A stretch of 64,000 nt of DNA from Sphingobacterium sp. ML3W (GCF_000747525.1 NZ_CP009278.1:2914001-2978000), one strand, 5' to 3'. Shown: positions 52,536 to 62,152, numbered from the stretch's first letter. Numbers and translations are program-made. The notes: generated from the letters alone by a model not told the origin.

Positions 52536-53456
52536 TTAAATCACCAGATAATCCATGATAACATTCCAAAATGCAGTTGTAATAAACCCCACCAAAATGC
52601 TGATACCGATAATCAAGTTGGTCAATCTAGCATTGAGTTTAAACTGTTCTGCAATAATACTGGAGGTTATCAATGTTGGCATTGCTGCTTCAAAAATACT
52701 GATTCGCGCGATATCACCTTTTATCCCGATGAGCACGGCGACAAGCAAAACTAAAAGAGGTGCGATCATCAATTTATATAACATAGTCATCGAAAGTTGA
52801 GCGATTTCCTGTTTCCATCCTTTAAATTTGAGTTGTAAACCTACCGAGAACAATGCCAATGGACCTACTGTTCCTGCCATTTTAGAGAAAAATGGTTCCG
52901 CTACACTAAGATCCATGAAACTGGAAAGGATAAGTGCACCGGCACATCCAATAAAAGGAGGGAAAGTAAACAGCCGTTTGACCAACATAGAAGCCTTAAT
53001 ACCAGCAGTGTCGGCACGATTTCCTTTAATCGCAGCAATGATACCAATAGTAGATAAAAGAACAAACATCACCTGATCACAAATAATGGCTATACTCAAA
53101 TCTTGCTCTCCAAAATAGGCTATAATCAATGGAAAACCAATAAAAGAGGTATTACTATATGCACTAGACAATTCCAATGTACTTCGGGTACGCTGTCCGT
53201 ATTTTTTATATCGGCAATAAAGTTCCATAAATATCCAACTTCCTGCCCATACGATTATAGGGGAAATTGCAGGAAATAACATCTGATTACTCCATTCAAT
53301 ATGAGGGATATATTTAAAAGATACCGCAGGTAGTGCAAGATACAGGATCCAAGTATTTATTCCCTTGTGTGCATCTTGAGGAATTAGTTTTGCATAACGG
53401 AAGATCATACCCGTAGCTATACAAAAAGCTATCATGACAAAATTGTCCATGTTCAT
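52536..53456 (-). CDS. AEC (auxin efflux carrier)-family transporter
   Basis: A 306-residue inner-membrane protein with about ten helices in two halves. Features are GMIFRYAKLIPQDAHKGINTWILYLALPAVSFKYI at the N terminus, SSAYSNTSFIGFPLIIAYFGEQ, and EAAMPTLITSSIIAEQFKLN in the second half, all typical of AEC/MdcF permeases. Bacterial members carry dicarboxylates such as malonate or malate. It is divergent from an AraC regulator, its probable activator. Confidence 0.88.
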   Translation of the reverse strand: MNMDNFVMIAFCIATGMIFRYAKLIPQDAHKGINTWILYLALPAVSFKYIPHIEWSNQMLFPAISPIIVWAGSWIFMELYCRYKKYGQRTRSTLELSSAYSNTSFIGFPLIIAYFGEQDLSIAIICDQVMFVLLSTIGIIAAIKGNRADTAGIKASMLVKRLFTFPPFIGCAGALILSSFMDLSVAEPFFSKMAGTVGPLALFSVGLQLKFKGWKQEIAQLSMTMLYKLMIAPLLVLLVAVLIGIKGDIARISIFEAAMPTLITSSIIAEQFKLNARLTNLIIGISILVGFITTAFWNVIMDYLVI

Positions 53457-53650
53457 TGTTGTTTATACAGGCAAAATTACCCTGATACACAATTTTCCCA
53501 CATGTATAATAACAACATTAATATGTATATTTACGTCATAAAAAGATATAACTGAGCTTATAACGACTATTGGAGTCTACTCGTGAATAGCCAGATTAAC
53601 ATATAAGCATCAAAAGGTTTCGCATAAAAACAATAATTCATCGCTAGCAT

Positions 53651-54496
53651 ATGACCAAACTGAAGCAATTTGACGCGTTGCAATTACTGGATTTTGAGGA
53701 GTCGGATTTTCATCTAACGGTCCATGGGCAAAACTATTATGAGCTCGTATACATCTATAAAGGTTCGGGTATCCATGAGATTAATCACAATAGCTTTCCA
53801 TATACATCAGGAGATCTTTTTGTGATATCACCACAAGACGAACATAATTTTAAGATAGGAAAACGGACTAGAGTTATCGCCATCAAATTTACAGATGATT
53901 ATTTCAGTAGTAAAAATCACTGGAAGTTATTGGATTATATGACGAATGATCCAGTGGGTATAATGAACAATAAGATTCTAAAAGAAATAAAATTGAATTT
54001 CGCTCCAGATATCCGAAAAATTTTGCGGCAGACCATAGATAACATGCTACTGTACAACAGCACGCAACAAATAGCATCTTCACCGATTATTTTTCATCAG
54101 ATTCTTTCCATCTTCGGCATGATCAAGGAATCGATGAGAGGTATATCTTTAATCGGAAAAGACCAATTCCCCGCGAAAGAGCACTTGATTTCCTATATCC
54201 ATCAACACATCTATCAGCCTAATCAACTAAAAATTAAATATATCGCATCACATTTCAATATTGCGACGACTTATTTTAGCAACTACTTTAAGCGAAACTT
54301 TGAAATGGGTTATCGCGAATATATCAATGAATACAGAGTGATATTGATTGAAAAAAGATTGGAGTCAGGACAATTTACCTTTAGACAGATTGCTAACGAA
54401 TTTGGATTCAACGATGAAAGCCATTTCTCTCATTTTTATAAGAACACCAGAGGCATTAGTCCTTCATCTTATCGAAAAAATCCCTTAAAACAATAA
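53651..54496 (+). CDS. AraC-family regulator
   Basis: A 281-residue regulator with an N-terminal cupin domain (YYELVYIYKGSGIHEINHNSFPYTSGDLFVISPQDEHNF) and a C-terminal AraC HTH pair (IKYIASHFNIATTYFSNYFKRNFEMGYREYINEYR and TFRQIANEFGFNDESHFSHFYKNTRGISPSSYRK). It is divergent from the AEC transporter with a 194-bp control region between them; its ligand is probably a transporter substrate. Confidence 0.9.
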   Translation: MTKLKQFDALQLLDFEESDFHLTVHGQNYYELVYIYKGSGIHEINHNSFPYTSGDLFVISPQDEHNFKIGKRTRVIAIKFTDDYFSSKNHWKLLDYMTNDPVGIMNNKILKEIKLNFAPDIRKILRQTIDNMLLYNSTQQIASSPIIFHQILSIFGMIKESMRGISLIGKDQFPAKEHLISYIHQHIYQPNQLKIKYIASHFNIATTYFSNYFKRNFEMGYREYINEYRVILIEKRLESGQFTFRQIANEFGFNDESHFSHFYKNTRGISPSSYRKNPLKQ

Positions 54497-54520
54497 GGAT
54501 ATAAAAAACATGAATCAGGG

Positions 54521-55558
54521 CTACTTCGCCAGATCGATTCTATGCACACTTCCATTAAACCCCGAAACCTGTGTAGGTAAATCTTGAAGTTTAACTTCAA
54601 GCTTATCATCAGCTCTTATTGCGCTTAATTTCACCGCATTCTTATTTCTTATCTTCTTCGGGATTTCAATAAAACCATAAGCTTTGTACGGATCCGTATT
54701 GTGCCCCAATAAAGCACGAGGGCCTCCACCCAGGCAACCGCTGTGATATAAGATCACCGATTCTTTTTGAGCAGGGTAATACACATGTTGATGACCAGAT
54801 AAATAAAGATCCACTTCATTTTCTTTCAGAAACTGCAAGGTCTCATCAGCATGCTCCAGTACTTCACCTGGTTTATTTTTAGATTCAACAAGCGCATATA
54901 AAGGCAGGTGACCCAATACGATTTTAAATCTAGCCTCTTTAGCCAGAGGGCTATCCAACTGTTCTTTCATCCAACTTTTCACTTGCTCCGGAATTTGAGA
55001 TGATGAAGCATCCCAAGAGATAATAAAAACATTATTTTTCAAATAAGAATAGTAATAAGGAAAATGACTGCTTTCGATGAACGTAAGATTGACATCAGCT
55101 TTATGATTGAGCCAAAATGAAGCCGAAACCTCGCGATCCAGCACAAAACTGGGCGAGGCATCATGATTGCCCATGGTAAATCCAAATGGCACTCCTGAAG
55201 CCTTTATCGGTTGCAATATAGCCTGATCAAATCCCTTCCACATCGCCTGAATAGCCTCTCTTGTTAAAGTTCTTTTTTGTCCTGCGACCATATCACCCCC
55301 ACACAATATAAGATCTGGCTTTAATGTCGATATACTTCCCACTACATCCAACACTTCTTTGCTGTAAGTCGTAGATCCATAGCTATCATTTAAATCCGAT
55401 ATCACTAAGATCTTGAGACTTTTATTTTTCCGCTCTTTGTTGATATCCTTGTCAGAAACCTGAGAAAATACAGGATGAATAAAAAGGATCAGCGTAAAAA
55501 AATAGAGCAAAGCAAATAAGTAAGATTTCATATCGGATGTTTGAAGTACAGGTTTCAA
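54521..55558 (-). CDS. Exported calcineurin-like metallophosphoesterase
   Basis: A 345-residue protein with a signal peptide (YLFALLYFFTLILFIHPVFSQ). The metallophosphoesterase motifs are ILVISDLNDSYGS (D-x-x-D/N), DLILCGGDMVAG (GD), FTMGNHDASP (GNHD), IVLGHLPLYA (GH) and LYLSGHQHVYY (GHxH). The usual Asp-x-His of motif I is altered to D-x-N. It cleaves an unknown phosphoester in the periplasm. It is convergent with the AraC gene, with only 24 bp between them. Confidence 0.88.
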   Translation of the reverse strand: MKPVLQTSDMKSYLFALLYFFTLILFIHPVFSQVSDKDINKERKNKSLKILVISDLNDSYGSTTYSKEVLDVVGSISTLKPDLILCGGDMVAGQKRTLTREAIQAMWKGFDQAILQPIKASGVPFGFTMGNHDASPSFVLDREVSASFWLNHKADVNLTFIESSHFPYYYSYLKNNVFIISWDASSSQIPEQVKSWMKEQLDSPLAKEARFKIVLGHLPLYALVESKNKPGEVLEHADETLQFLKENEVDLYLSGHQHVYYPAQKESVILYHSGCLGGGPRALLGHNTDPYKAYGFIEIPKKIRNKNAVKLSAIRADDKLEVKLQDLPTQVSGFNGSVHRIDLAK

Positions 55559-55667
55559 ATGTAAAACTATAATTTTATAATCCAGTTAAAAACCGGGATA
55601 AAAGGTCATGCGTGTTTTGACCCTATTATCCTAGCATTTTTTCTTGTTTTTTTGTTATCGGAAAAAC

Positions 55668-56012
55668 TTACTCCATCACCTTTTTCCGATGATTAACACC
55701 CCAATCTTTAAGTGCATAAATGATTGGGGTCAACGTGTTTGCATATTCCTCCAGTTGGTAAGAGATCTTTATTGGATATTCCTCAATAATAACTCTCCTG
55801 AGCAATTTATTCTGCTCTAAATCCTTCAATTCTTTCGCTAAAACTTTTGGTGAGATGCCGGGAATACTCTCCTGGATATCGGTGAAGCGGTCATTACCAA
55901 CACCAACAGATATGATAATTGGTATCTTCCATTTCCCATTGATAACATCCAACGTATCTCGCACTGGTTTTATGGTATCTAGACAGTCAAAGTGAACTTT
56001 TTTTAGTGCCAT
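55668..56012 (-). CDS. HxlR-family regulator
   Basis: A 114-residue winged-helix protein with the HxlR pattern CLDTIKPVRDTLDVINGKWKIPIIISVG, RFTDIQESIPGISPKVLAKELKDLEQNKLLRR and ISYQLEEYANTLTPIIYALKDWG. A single cysteine (C10) precedes the HTH, the position used for thiol sensing by HypR/YodB-type members. It lies 36 bp downstream of the LLM oxidoreductase gene on the same strand. A matching palindrome upstream of that gene suggests autoregulation. Confidence 0.9.
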   Translation of the reverse strand: MALKKVHFDCLDTIKPVRDTLDVINGKWKIPIIISVGVGNDRFTDIQESIPGISPKVLAKELKDLEQNKLLRRVIIEEYPIKISYQLEEYANTLTPIIYALKDWGVNHRKKVME

Positions 56013-56048
56013 AACTTTAATTTTTACTATACTGATGAGCAGATAACG

Positions 56049-57074
56049 TTAATTTGAATTGGCGCTATCGTCATCATTAATTTCTTTCATTACTTCAGCA
56101 AACATTTCTGTAGACTTGATCCTATCCTTAATATCATACATCGTCGATACCACAATAAGTTCATCCACTTGCGTTTCTTCCAAAAATGCTTTCGTCAGTT
56201 CTTTTACCCTTTCCTTAGTACCCACAAAAGAGTATTTAAGCATCTGATGTACATTTGGATGATAGAAAATATCTTGCAGATCATCCGTCATTTCTGTTGG
56301 TGGATGTAACGGTAGAGAATTTCCAGTCAAAACACCCAAAAACATTCTGATCAGTGATGTGAACAATTTTTGTGCTTCCTCATCCGTATCCGCAATAATC
56401 ACATTGACACCCGCGATCGTGTAGGGTTTTTCCAGCACTTCGGAAGGTTGAAACTCATCCCGATAGATTTTTAATGCCCGCATTAAATGATCGGTAGCAA
56501 AATGGCTTGCAAATGCATAAGGCAATCCTTTTCGAGCTGCTAAATGTGCACTATCTGGACTTGACCCCAAGATGTAAATGGGAACATGCGCATCTTCCGC
56601 TATCGGTGCTCTTACTTTACCTGTACTATTGGATTTTGAAAAGTAGTTTTCGATCTTCTCAATTTCTGCAGGAAAAGAGTGCGCAGCTTTCATGAAGTCC
56701 GATCGGATTTCTTGAGCCGTCAGGGTATCTGTACCTGGAGCTCTTCCCAGACCTAGATCAATTCGGTCTGGATAAAGTTGAGCAAGAGTTCCAAATTGCT
56801 CTGCAATGATTATAGGGGCATGATTAGGCAGCATAATTCCACCCGACCCTACTCTTATTTTACTGGTATTTTCGGCTACGTAACCAATCAATAGCGAAGT
56901 AGCACTACTGCCTACTGCAACCGAATTATGATGTTCGGCAAACCAATAGCGTTTATAATGATTTGCTTCTGCCACCTTTGCCAGTTCCAGCGAATGGTGC
57001 AATGTTTGTCTGAATGTACTGCCTTCGGATACGATGGCTAATTCTAGAATGGAGTGAGCGATATGTTTTTTCAT
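56049..57074 (-). CDS. LLM-class flavin-dependent oxidoreductase (MsnO8-like)
   Basis: A 341-residue bacterial-luciferase-like enzyme: HSLELAKVAEANHYKRYWFAEHHN, VRVGSGGIMLPNHAPIIIAEQFGTLAQLYPDRIDLGLGRAPGT, then PIYILGSSPDSAHLAARKGLPYAFASHF and a C-terminal VGTKERVKELTKAFLEETQVDEL. Members use FMNH2 and oxygen or act as F420/FMN dehydrogenases on unknown substrates. It is the first gene of an LLM-HxlR operon, with an HxlR-type site and a -7 element TAAATTTG in its upstream region. Confidence 0.92.
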   Translation of the reverse strand: MKKHIAHSILELAIVSEGSTFRQTLHHSLELAKVAEANHYKRYWFAEHHNSVAVGSSATSLLIGYVAENTSKIRVGSGGIMLPNHAPIIIAEQFGTLAQLYPDRIDLGLGRAPGTDTLTAQEIRSDFMKAAHSFPAEIEKIENYFSKSNSTGKVRAPIAEDAHVPIYILGSSPDSAHLAARKGLPYAFASHFATDHLMRALKIYRDEFQPSEVLEKPYTIAGVNVIIADTDEEAQKLFTSLIRMFLGVLTGNSLPLHPPTEMTDDLQDIFYHPNVHQMLKYSFVGTKERVKELTKAFLEETQVDELIVVSTMYDIKDRIKSTEMFAEVMKEINDDDSANSN

Positions 57075-57193
57075 TTTTTCGAAATTTTGATTTTATTAAA
57101 TAACAGGTAACACGAATAAATCAAATGCGCTATTTCAACTCGATATTTTCGAAAGTAGCGATCAACTCATTTTTACACCATACAAAAATAAAG

Positions 57194-57241
57194 CAAATTT
57201 ACTAACCAAAAGATAGTAGTTACCTAAAGGAAAGTGAAATA
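57194..57241 (-). promoter_or_regulatory. LLM-HxlR promoter with HxlR-type operator (27-bp repeat, copy 1)
   Basis: On the minus strand TAAATTTG lies at 57201-57194. Upstream of it, 57219-57234 holds an imperfect palindrome (plus strand GTTACC-TAAA-GGAAAG). The 27 bp at 57215-57241 recur exactly at 62153-62179. Confidence 0.7.
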
Positions 57242-57316
57242 TAAAAAATGAGTTGTTTGTTTTATAATACTCATCAGATTTTTATACCTATGAAATGTCC
57301 GCTATTTATTTACGGC

Positions 57317-60300
57317 CTATTTCATAGGTTTCATCCTAGGCAGCCCAATCTCATGTTCTTGTGGATAAGGAGCTCTAAAAGTCATGCTGACATCTTCCTT
57401 CATACGTTCCTGAGCTTCATACTTCTTATCTTCATCATGCGAATAACGTGGATCGGGAATAAAGGGCATTTTTGCCATCTTCGTTATCGTAATGGTAGGA
57501 AAATGGAAGTCCACCTCTACTATCCCTAATAATAAATAACATCCACCCCCCAGAAAAGGATATCTTTCCAAACAATCCGGGAAATGAGCCGTATCAAAAT
57601 AATCGCCGTTGTTATCCACCCAAGTCCCAAAATACATGATTCCCCGTTTTGTTGGCACATGCTTCCGCGAAATGAGATAGGCCAGCATCTTGACCTCTTT
57701 TTTATGATATTTGATAAGCGCATTGGCCATCACCGACCCTCTATACCGGGTCTGCAACAGATCAAAGGGAGTACAGGAAACCGGGAAACTTAAGATTTCA
57801 ATCTCGTCAAATGCATCTTCAAACAAGTTTCGTTTTAATTCCGGAAATTTAAACTCTTTTATAGGCTCCTCAAACAAGGTTTCAACCCTACGGCCAGGTT
57901 TAAAATCTCCGAGCAGCACCCTAGACTTTAGCAACAGCTCATTCTTGGGTACACCCGAAAATCGAAAAGCACCTATAAAGATCAAGATCTGTAACGTTTC
58001 GATACCGATCGGAATACGTTTAATAAAATCCTCCAGCGATTTATATGCGCCATTTCTGTTTCTTTCATCAGGAATTAATCGCCCAATCCTCGCTTCCACT
58101 TTCTCCAGATGCATAAATCCCAGATACACCTCATCACCATAGAGCGTCGTTTGTTGCTCGCTCTTATTTACGCATGGATTCAAGATTTTGGCACCACACA
58201 TCCGAGCCTCATGTATGTACACCTCTGTTCTATAAAAACCGCCCATATTATTGATGACAGATACCATAAATTCTAATGGATAATAGACTTTAAGATATAA
58301 ACTCTGATAGCTTTCAATAGCGTAAGAAGCCGAATGCGCTTTACAAAATGAATACCCCGCAAAAGATTCAATCTGCCGATAGATTTCTGCACTCAGATCT
58401 TCGGGGTGCCCCTGTTTCCTGCAAGATTCAAAAAAATCATCCTTCACCTTTTGAAGCGCTTCCTGTGATCTACCTTTTCCGCTCATCGCCCGTCGCAGTA
58501 TATCGCCATCTGCAGCAGACACTCCACCATAATGGAGCGCTATTTTGATCACATCTTCCTGATAGACCATGATACCGTAGGTTTCACCAAGCTGCTCTTC
58601 AAAGATGGGATGAAAATATTCAAACTGATCCGGATTATTATGCCTGAAAATGTATTCGCGCATCATGCCACTTTGTGCTACACCAGGACGTATGATCGAT
58701 GATGCCGCCACAAGCACCTTATAGTTATCACATTTCAACCGCCGCAGTAGACCACGCATGGCAGGACTTTCGATATAAAAACATCCGATAGTTCTCCCCT
58801 GATGTAAAAATTCATTACATAGCATCTCATCCTTAGAAAGAGCCGTATCCTTAATATCTACTTGTATTCCCCGTTTTTCTGCTAGTAGTTTTACCGTATC
58901 ATTGATCGTACCAAGCCCGCGCTGCGACAGAATATCAAACTTCTCAAAACCGATATCTTCCGCAACATACATATCCCACTGTACGATCGGAAAACCTTTG
59001 GGAGGCATCTCAAGAGCAGTAAAATTGGTCAGCGGTTCTTCAGAGATGATGATCCCACAGGAATGCATACTGCGCTGATTGGGAAATTTTTCCAATAACT
59101 TTCCATACTCCTGAACCTTCTGTACAATCTGGTCTTTAAACACCTGCTCCCGATTATTGGTCAATCCATCCAGTTCCTCTTTAGGTAAACCAAATACCTT
59201 TCCCACCTCGCGTATGATGGAGCGGTACTTAAATTCGACGTTCGTACCACAAAAAGCAACATGATCTTTCCCATAACGATCAAAGATATAGTGCAATATT
59301 GTGTCTCGCTCCTGCCAGCTCCAGTCAATATCAAAATCGGGTGGACTTTTCCGATTTAAATTCAGAAAACGTTCAAAGTAAAGATCCAATTCCAAGGGGC
59401 AGATATCTGTAATCCCCAAGCAATAAGCAACAATACTATTGGCACCACTTCCCCGCCCCACATGCATAAACCCCATCCTGTTGCTATACTGGATGATGTC
59501 CCAGGTGATGAGAAAATAACCACTAAAATTCAATTCATCGATTACCTTTAGTTCTTTTTCGATACGCTGTATGGCCCGTTCATGGTCTTTTCCATAACGC
59601 CTTTCCAATCCTGCATATGCCAATCGCGTCAATTCAGTGATATCAGCAGCCTTAGACCCCATATAGTGTATTTTATTTCTCGGTGTCGCAAACTCAAAAT
59701 CAAAACTGCACACGCGTAATACATTTTTGGTATTCTCGATTATCTGCGGATAATGCTGGTAAGCATCCAACAAAGATTGTTGTGACCTAAAATATTCAGA
59801 TTTACTGCATATTTCACTTTCCGGTAATTTCGACAGCAGCATATTGTTATCGATCGCACGCAAGATCCGGTGCAAATTGAATTCTTTTTTGGTCGTGAAA
59901 GTCACCGGATTCAACATCACCATCTTTGGTATCAAGGCCTTATATCTTGAATGAAACAAGCTATTCAGCTCATCCTCACGGACGCCAATATATTCATGCG
60001 CATACAGGTTTTTCGGAATATTGTGCAGCGGATAGATGACAAAACAATTCGTGAAATCGGGCTGAGTAGGCAGATCAATATCGTCACAATTATAGGCCGT
60101 CAACACCCGGTTCACCTCCCCTATACCCTTAAACTCCTTCGCTATCACGATATAAAGCAACGCGCTTCCTTTTCGAACCTCAACACCAACAATGGGTTTT
60201 ATACCCTTTTCTTCACACTTTTTTTTGAATTCATAGATTCCAGTTATGGTATTGATATCCGTCAGCACAAGCTCCTTGATGCCCAAAGCAACGGCTTGTG

Positions 60301-60367
60301 CCACAAGATCATCAATGGACAGTGTACCATAACGAAGACTATGAAAGGAATGACAATTCAGATACAT
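57317..60367 (-). CDS. dnaE2: DnaE2/ImuC-type error-prone DNA polymerase III alpha subunit
   Basis: A 1016-residue C-family polymerase. It comprises a PHP domain (1-200, YLNCHSFHSLRYG, ELVLTDINTITGIYEFKKKCEEKGIKPIVGVEV), palm and fingers (FMHVGRGSGANSIVAYCLGITDICPLELDLYFERFLN, catalytic aspartates in PPDFDIDWSWQERD), and SMHSCGIIISEEPL, FDILSQRGLGTI, MRREYI-like MMREYIF and YSFCKAHSASYAIESYQSLYLKVYYPLEFM. The PHP metal site is degenerate: the first HxH is Y-L-N and TDHG is TDIN. The ATG at 60367 is 10 bp after the DinB stop; an in-frame extension to 60487 would overlap that gene. It probably performs translesion synthesis with the adjacent DinB. Confidence 0.9.
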   Translation of the reverse strand: MYLNCHSFHSLRYGTLSIDDLVAQAVALGIKELVLTDINTITGIYEFKKKCEEKGIKPIVGVEVRKGSALLYIVIAKEFKGIGEVNRVLTAYNCDDIDLPTQPDFTNCFVIYPLHNIPKNLYAHEYIGVREDELNSLFHSRYKALIPKMVMLNPVTFTTKKEFNLHRILRAIDNNMLLSKLPESEICSKSEYFRSQQSLLDAYQHYPQIIENTKNVLRVCSFDFEFATPRNKIHYMGSKAADITELTRLAYAGLERRYGKDHERAIQRIEKELKVIDELNFSGYFLITWDIIQYSNRMGFMHVGRGSGANSIVAYCLGITDICPLELDLYFERFLNLNRKSPPDFDIDWSWQERDTILHYIFDRYGKDHVAFCGTNVEFKYRSIIREVGKVFGLPKEELDGLTNNREQVFKDQIVQKVQEYGKLLEKFPNQRSMHSCGIIISEEPLTNFTALEMPPKGFPIVQWDMYVAEDIGFEKFDILSQRGLGTINDTVKLLAEKRGIQVDIKDTALSKDEMLCNEFLHQGRTIGCFYIESPAMRGLLRRLKCDNYKVLVAASSIIRPGVAQSGMMREYIFRHNNPDQFEYFHPIFEEQLGETYGIMVYQEDVIKIALHYGGVSAADGDILRRAMSGKGRSQEALQKVKDDFFESCRKQGHPEDLSAEIYRQIESFAGYSFCKAHSASYAIESYQSLYLKVYYPLEFMVSVINNMGGFYRTEVYIHEARMCGAKILNPCVNKSEQQTTLYGDEVYLGFMHLEKVEARIGRLIPDERNRNGAYKSLEDFIKRIPIGIETLQILIFIGAFRFSGVPKNELLLKSRVLLGDFKPGRRVETLFEEPIKEFKFPELKRNLFEDAFDEIEILSFPVSCTPFDLLQTRYRGSVMANALIKYHKKEVKMLAYLISRKHVPTKRGIMYFGTWVDNNGDYFDTAHFPDCLERYPFLGGGCYLLLGIVEVDFHFPTITITKMAKMPFIPDPRYSHDEDKKYEAQERMKEDVSMTFRAPYPQEHEIGLPRMKPMK

Positions 60368-60377
60368 AATTAAACCC

Positions 60378-61526
60378 TTATGTCGAAAAATTAAATCCCA
60401 CTGCCCTACCAACCGCATCGCTTCCATAGCGCATTTTAATGGCATCCATAGCCTGATACAGCTTGATAAGCTGCGCATTATCTTCAAATAAATTCATCTG
60501 ATAACTGCCATGCACAAGATCTGTAAACCGCAATCCTACCAATCGGAGACGCATCCGTCTGGTATAGATTTTATCAAAAAGTTCTAGTGCTACGCGCGCC
60601 AAAGTATGATCTGCAGCAGTATAACTGACCCGGCATTGCTTGGTTTCTGTATCAAAATTAGCGTAACGAATCTTGACCACTACGGTAGCAGTCAGCCATT
60701 TTTCCTGGCGGAGCTGATAAGCCAACTGCTCAGCCATACCGGAGATGAGACTTTTCACAATCTTAATATCCATGGTATCGCTACTAAAAGTTCTTACCTT
60801 CGAGATCGACTTTCTTTCCGAGTAAGGCATGACAGGCGCTTCATCAATTCCATTTGCTTTCTTCCAAAGGTCGGTACCATTTTTTCCAATCATCTGTTGC
60901 AATACCTCCATCGGCATTTCAGACAGCGTACCTATCGTACGAATCCCTACCCTGGACAACAGCTGAAAAGTAGCGTTCCCCACCATGGGCATCTTTTTAA
61001 TGGACAGCGGGTTAAGAAAAGAATGGACACCTCCAGATGGTATCTCACGGTGGCCATGAGGCTTGGATTCACTGGTACCGATTTTACTGACCGTCTTATT
61101 GATCGATAGGGCATAACTGATGGGCAATCCGGTTTCCTTTTCAATTCTGGCTCCCAGTTCATTGGTCCACTTATAAGCCCCAAAAAATTTATCCATACCA
61201 GTCAGGTCAAGATAAAACTCATCGATAGAAGCCTTCTCCATCACTGGTGCGCACTCCTCAATCACTTCTGTCACCGTATGAGACATTTTGGAATACAATT
61301 CCATATCCCCTTTTACCACCCTGGCCTGCGGGCAGAGACGAAGAGCCATTTTCATAGGCATAGCCGCCCTTACGCCAAAAGTTCTTGCCTCATAACTACA
61401 AGAAGAAACCACTCCGCGATCCCCACCACCAATAATCAACGGAATACCGTCAAGTTGCGAATTTACAAGTCGCTCACAGGATACAAAAAAAGTATCCAAA
61501 TCCATATGTACAATCGCTCTGCTCAT
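60378..61526 (-). CDS. dinB: Y-family DNA polymerase (DinB/Pol IV)
   Basis: A 382-residue Y-family polymerase. Catalytic motifs are VHMDLDTFFVSCER (D8) and KASIDEFYLDLTGM (D-E pair), with GGVHSFLNPLSIKKMPMVGNATFQLLSRVGIRTIGTL as the thumb helix-hairpin-helix and MRLRLVGLRFTDL in the little finger. A β-clamp-binding-like QMNLF (Q-x-x-L-F) lies near residue 350. It is transcribed with the DnaE2 gene 10 bp downstream, and both are divergent from an XRE regulator. Confidence 0.95.
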   Translation of the reverse strand: MSRAIVHMDLDTFFVSCERLVNSQLDGIPLIIGGGDRGVVSSCSYEARTFGVRAAMPMKMALRLCPQARVVKGDMELYSKMSHTVTEVIEECAPVMEKASIDEFYLDLTGMDKFFGAYKWTNELGARIEKETGLPISYALSINKTVSKIGTSESKPHGHREIPSGGVHSFLNPLSIKKMPMVGNATFQLLSRVGIRTIGTLSEMPMEVLQQMIGKNGTDLWKKANGIDEAPVMPYSERKSISKVRTFSSDTMDIKIVKSLISGMAEQLAYQLRQEKWLTATVVVKIRYANFDTETKQCRVSYTAADHTLARVALELFDKIYTRRMRLRLVGLRFTDLVHGSYQMNLFEDNAQLIKLYQAMDAIKMRYGSDAVGRAVGFNFST

Positions 61527-61529
61527 TTC

Positions 61530-61544
61530 ACTAAATTATTTAGT
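61530..61544. promoter_or_regulatory. XRE-type operator 1 (dinB side)
   Basis: ACTAAATTATTTAGT is a perfect 15-bp palindrome immediately upstream of the DinB start codon in the divergent region. Confidence 0.65.
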
Positions 61545-61574
61545 AAAAATGCTAATATTTTTCACATATATCCT

Positions 61575-61600
61575 TATATTTGCTGTGATTAATATTCACA
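61575..61600 (+). promoter_or_regulatory. XRE gene promoter with palindrome (xre side)
   Basis: TATATTTG (61575-61582) is a -7 element for the XRE gene. It is followed by TGTGATTAATATTCACA (61584-61600), an inverted repeat TGTGA-N7-TCACA that ends 2 nt before the ATG. Its proximity to the start suggests control of the XRE gene itself. Confidence 0.6.
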
Positions 61601-61602
61601 AA

Positions 61603-61842
61603 ATGTCAACACTGTCGATTTTATCGGATAACATCAGGTATCTCCGGATGCAGATACCCGGACTTACGCAAGGTAAAATAGCGGAGAAGCTAGCTGTTAC
61701 AAGAGATTCTTATGCAAAATATGAGATCGGAAAAACGGCTCCACCATTAGATGTGCTCTTAGCACTATCGCGCTACTTTCAGGTAAGCACAGACCTCTTA
61801 CTCACTGTCGATCTAAGGAAATATCAGAAGCAACTGTGTTGA
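61603..61842 (+). CDS. XRE-family HTH regulator of the mutagenesis cassette
   Basis: A 79-residue protein consisting of a Cro/C1-type HTH: LSDNIRYLRMQIPGLTQGKIAEKLAVTRDSYAKYEIGKTAPPLDVLLALSRYFQVSTDLLL. The frame is open to 61549, but the ATG at 61603 fits the domain and follows a promoter. It is divergent from dinB-dnaE2 and probably controls them in place of LexA. No peptidase or ligand domain is present. Confidence 0.88.
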   Translation: MSTLSILSDNIRYLRMQIPGLTQGKIAEKLAVTRDSYAKYEIGKTAPPLDVLLALSRYFQVSTDLLLTVDLRKYQKQLC

Positions 61843-62028
61843 AATCAATTGCCATGCAATGACTTGTTCCTCCAGTCCGCGTTTTCCTTGATGATTGGTA
61901 AACCAATCGCAGGTACACTGCTGTTTACCTCCAGCAATAATCACGGTATGCTTCACTCCTGAACGCTCAACTCTAGTTTCGATGTAGCAATGTTCAGGAG
62001 CTGATAGCGTTATGAATATTGAAAATTT
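61843..62028 (-). pseudogene. Possible C-terminal remnant of a SWIM zinc-finger-like protein
   Basis: An open minus-strand stretch with no start codon. It reads HCYIETRVERSGVKHTVII then QCTCDWFTNHQGKRG. The CxC-W/F-x(3-6)-H-x-GKRG pattern recalls SWIM zinc fingers, but the second CxH pair is missing, as expected for decay. The stop at 61813-61815 lies in the tail of the XRE gene. Assignment is tentative. Confidence 0.33.
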
Positions 62029-62152
62029 CTAAATCCTGGTTTTGGAAGCTCGAGATTTCCGCGGAGTGTTTTTCCCTCATATTCCGTATGGAAAATTCCG
62101 CGTTCTTGTAAAATGGGAACGACCAATTCGATAAAGTCTCTGAGGCCGTACG
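62010..62152 (-). pseudogene. 3' remnant of an NtaA/DszA-type flavin monooxygenase gene
   Basis: The minus strand reads LRDFIELVVPILQERGIFHTEYEGKTLRGNL-type sequence (shown in part), the well-known C terminus of NtaA/SnaA/DszA-family LLM monooxygenases. The first approximately 400 residues of such enzymes are missing. The upstream break coincides with the start of the 27-bp HxlR-type repeat at 62153, so the fragment is joined directly to promoter-type sequence. Confidence 0.75.
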
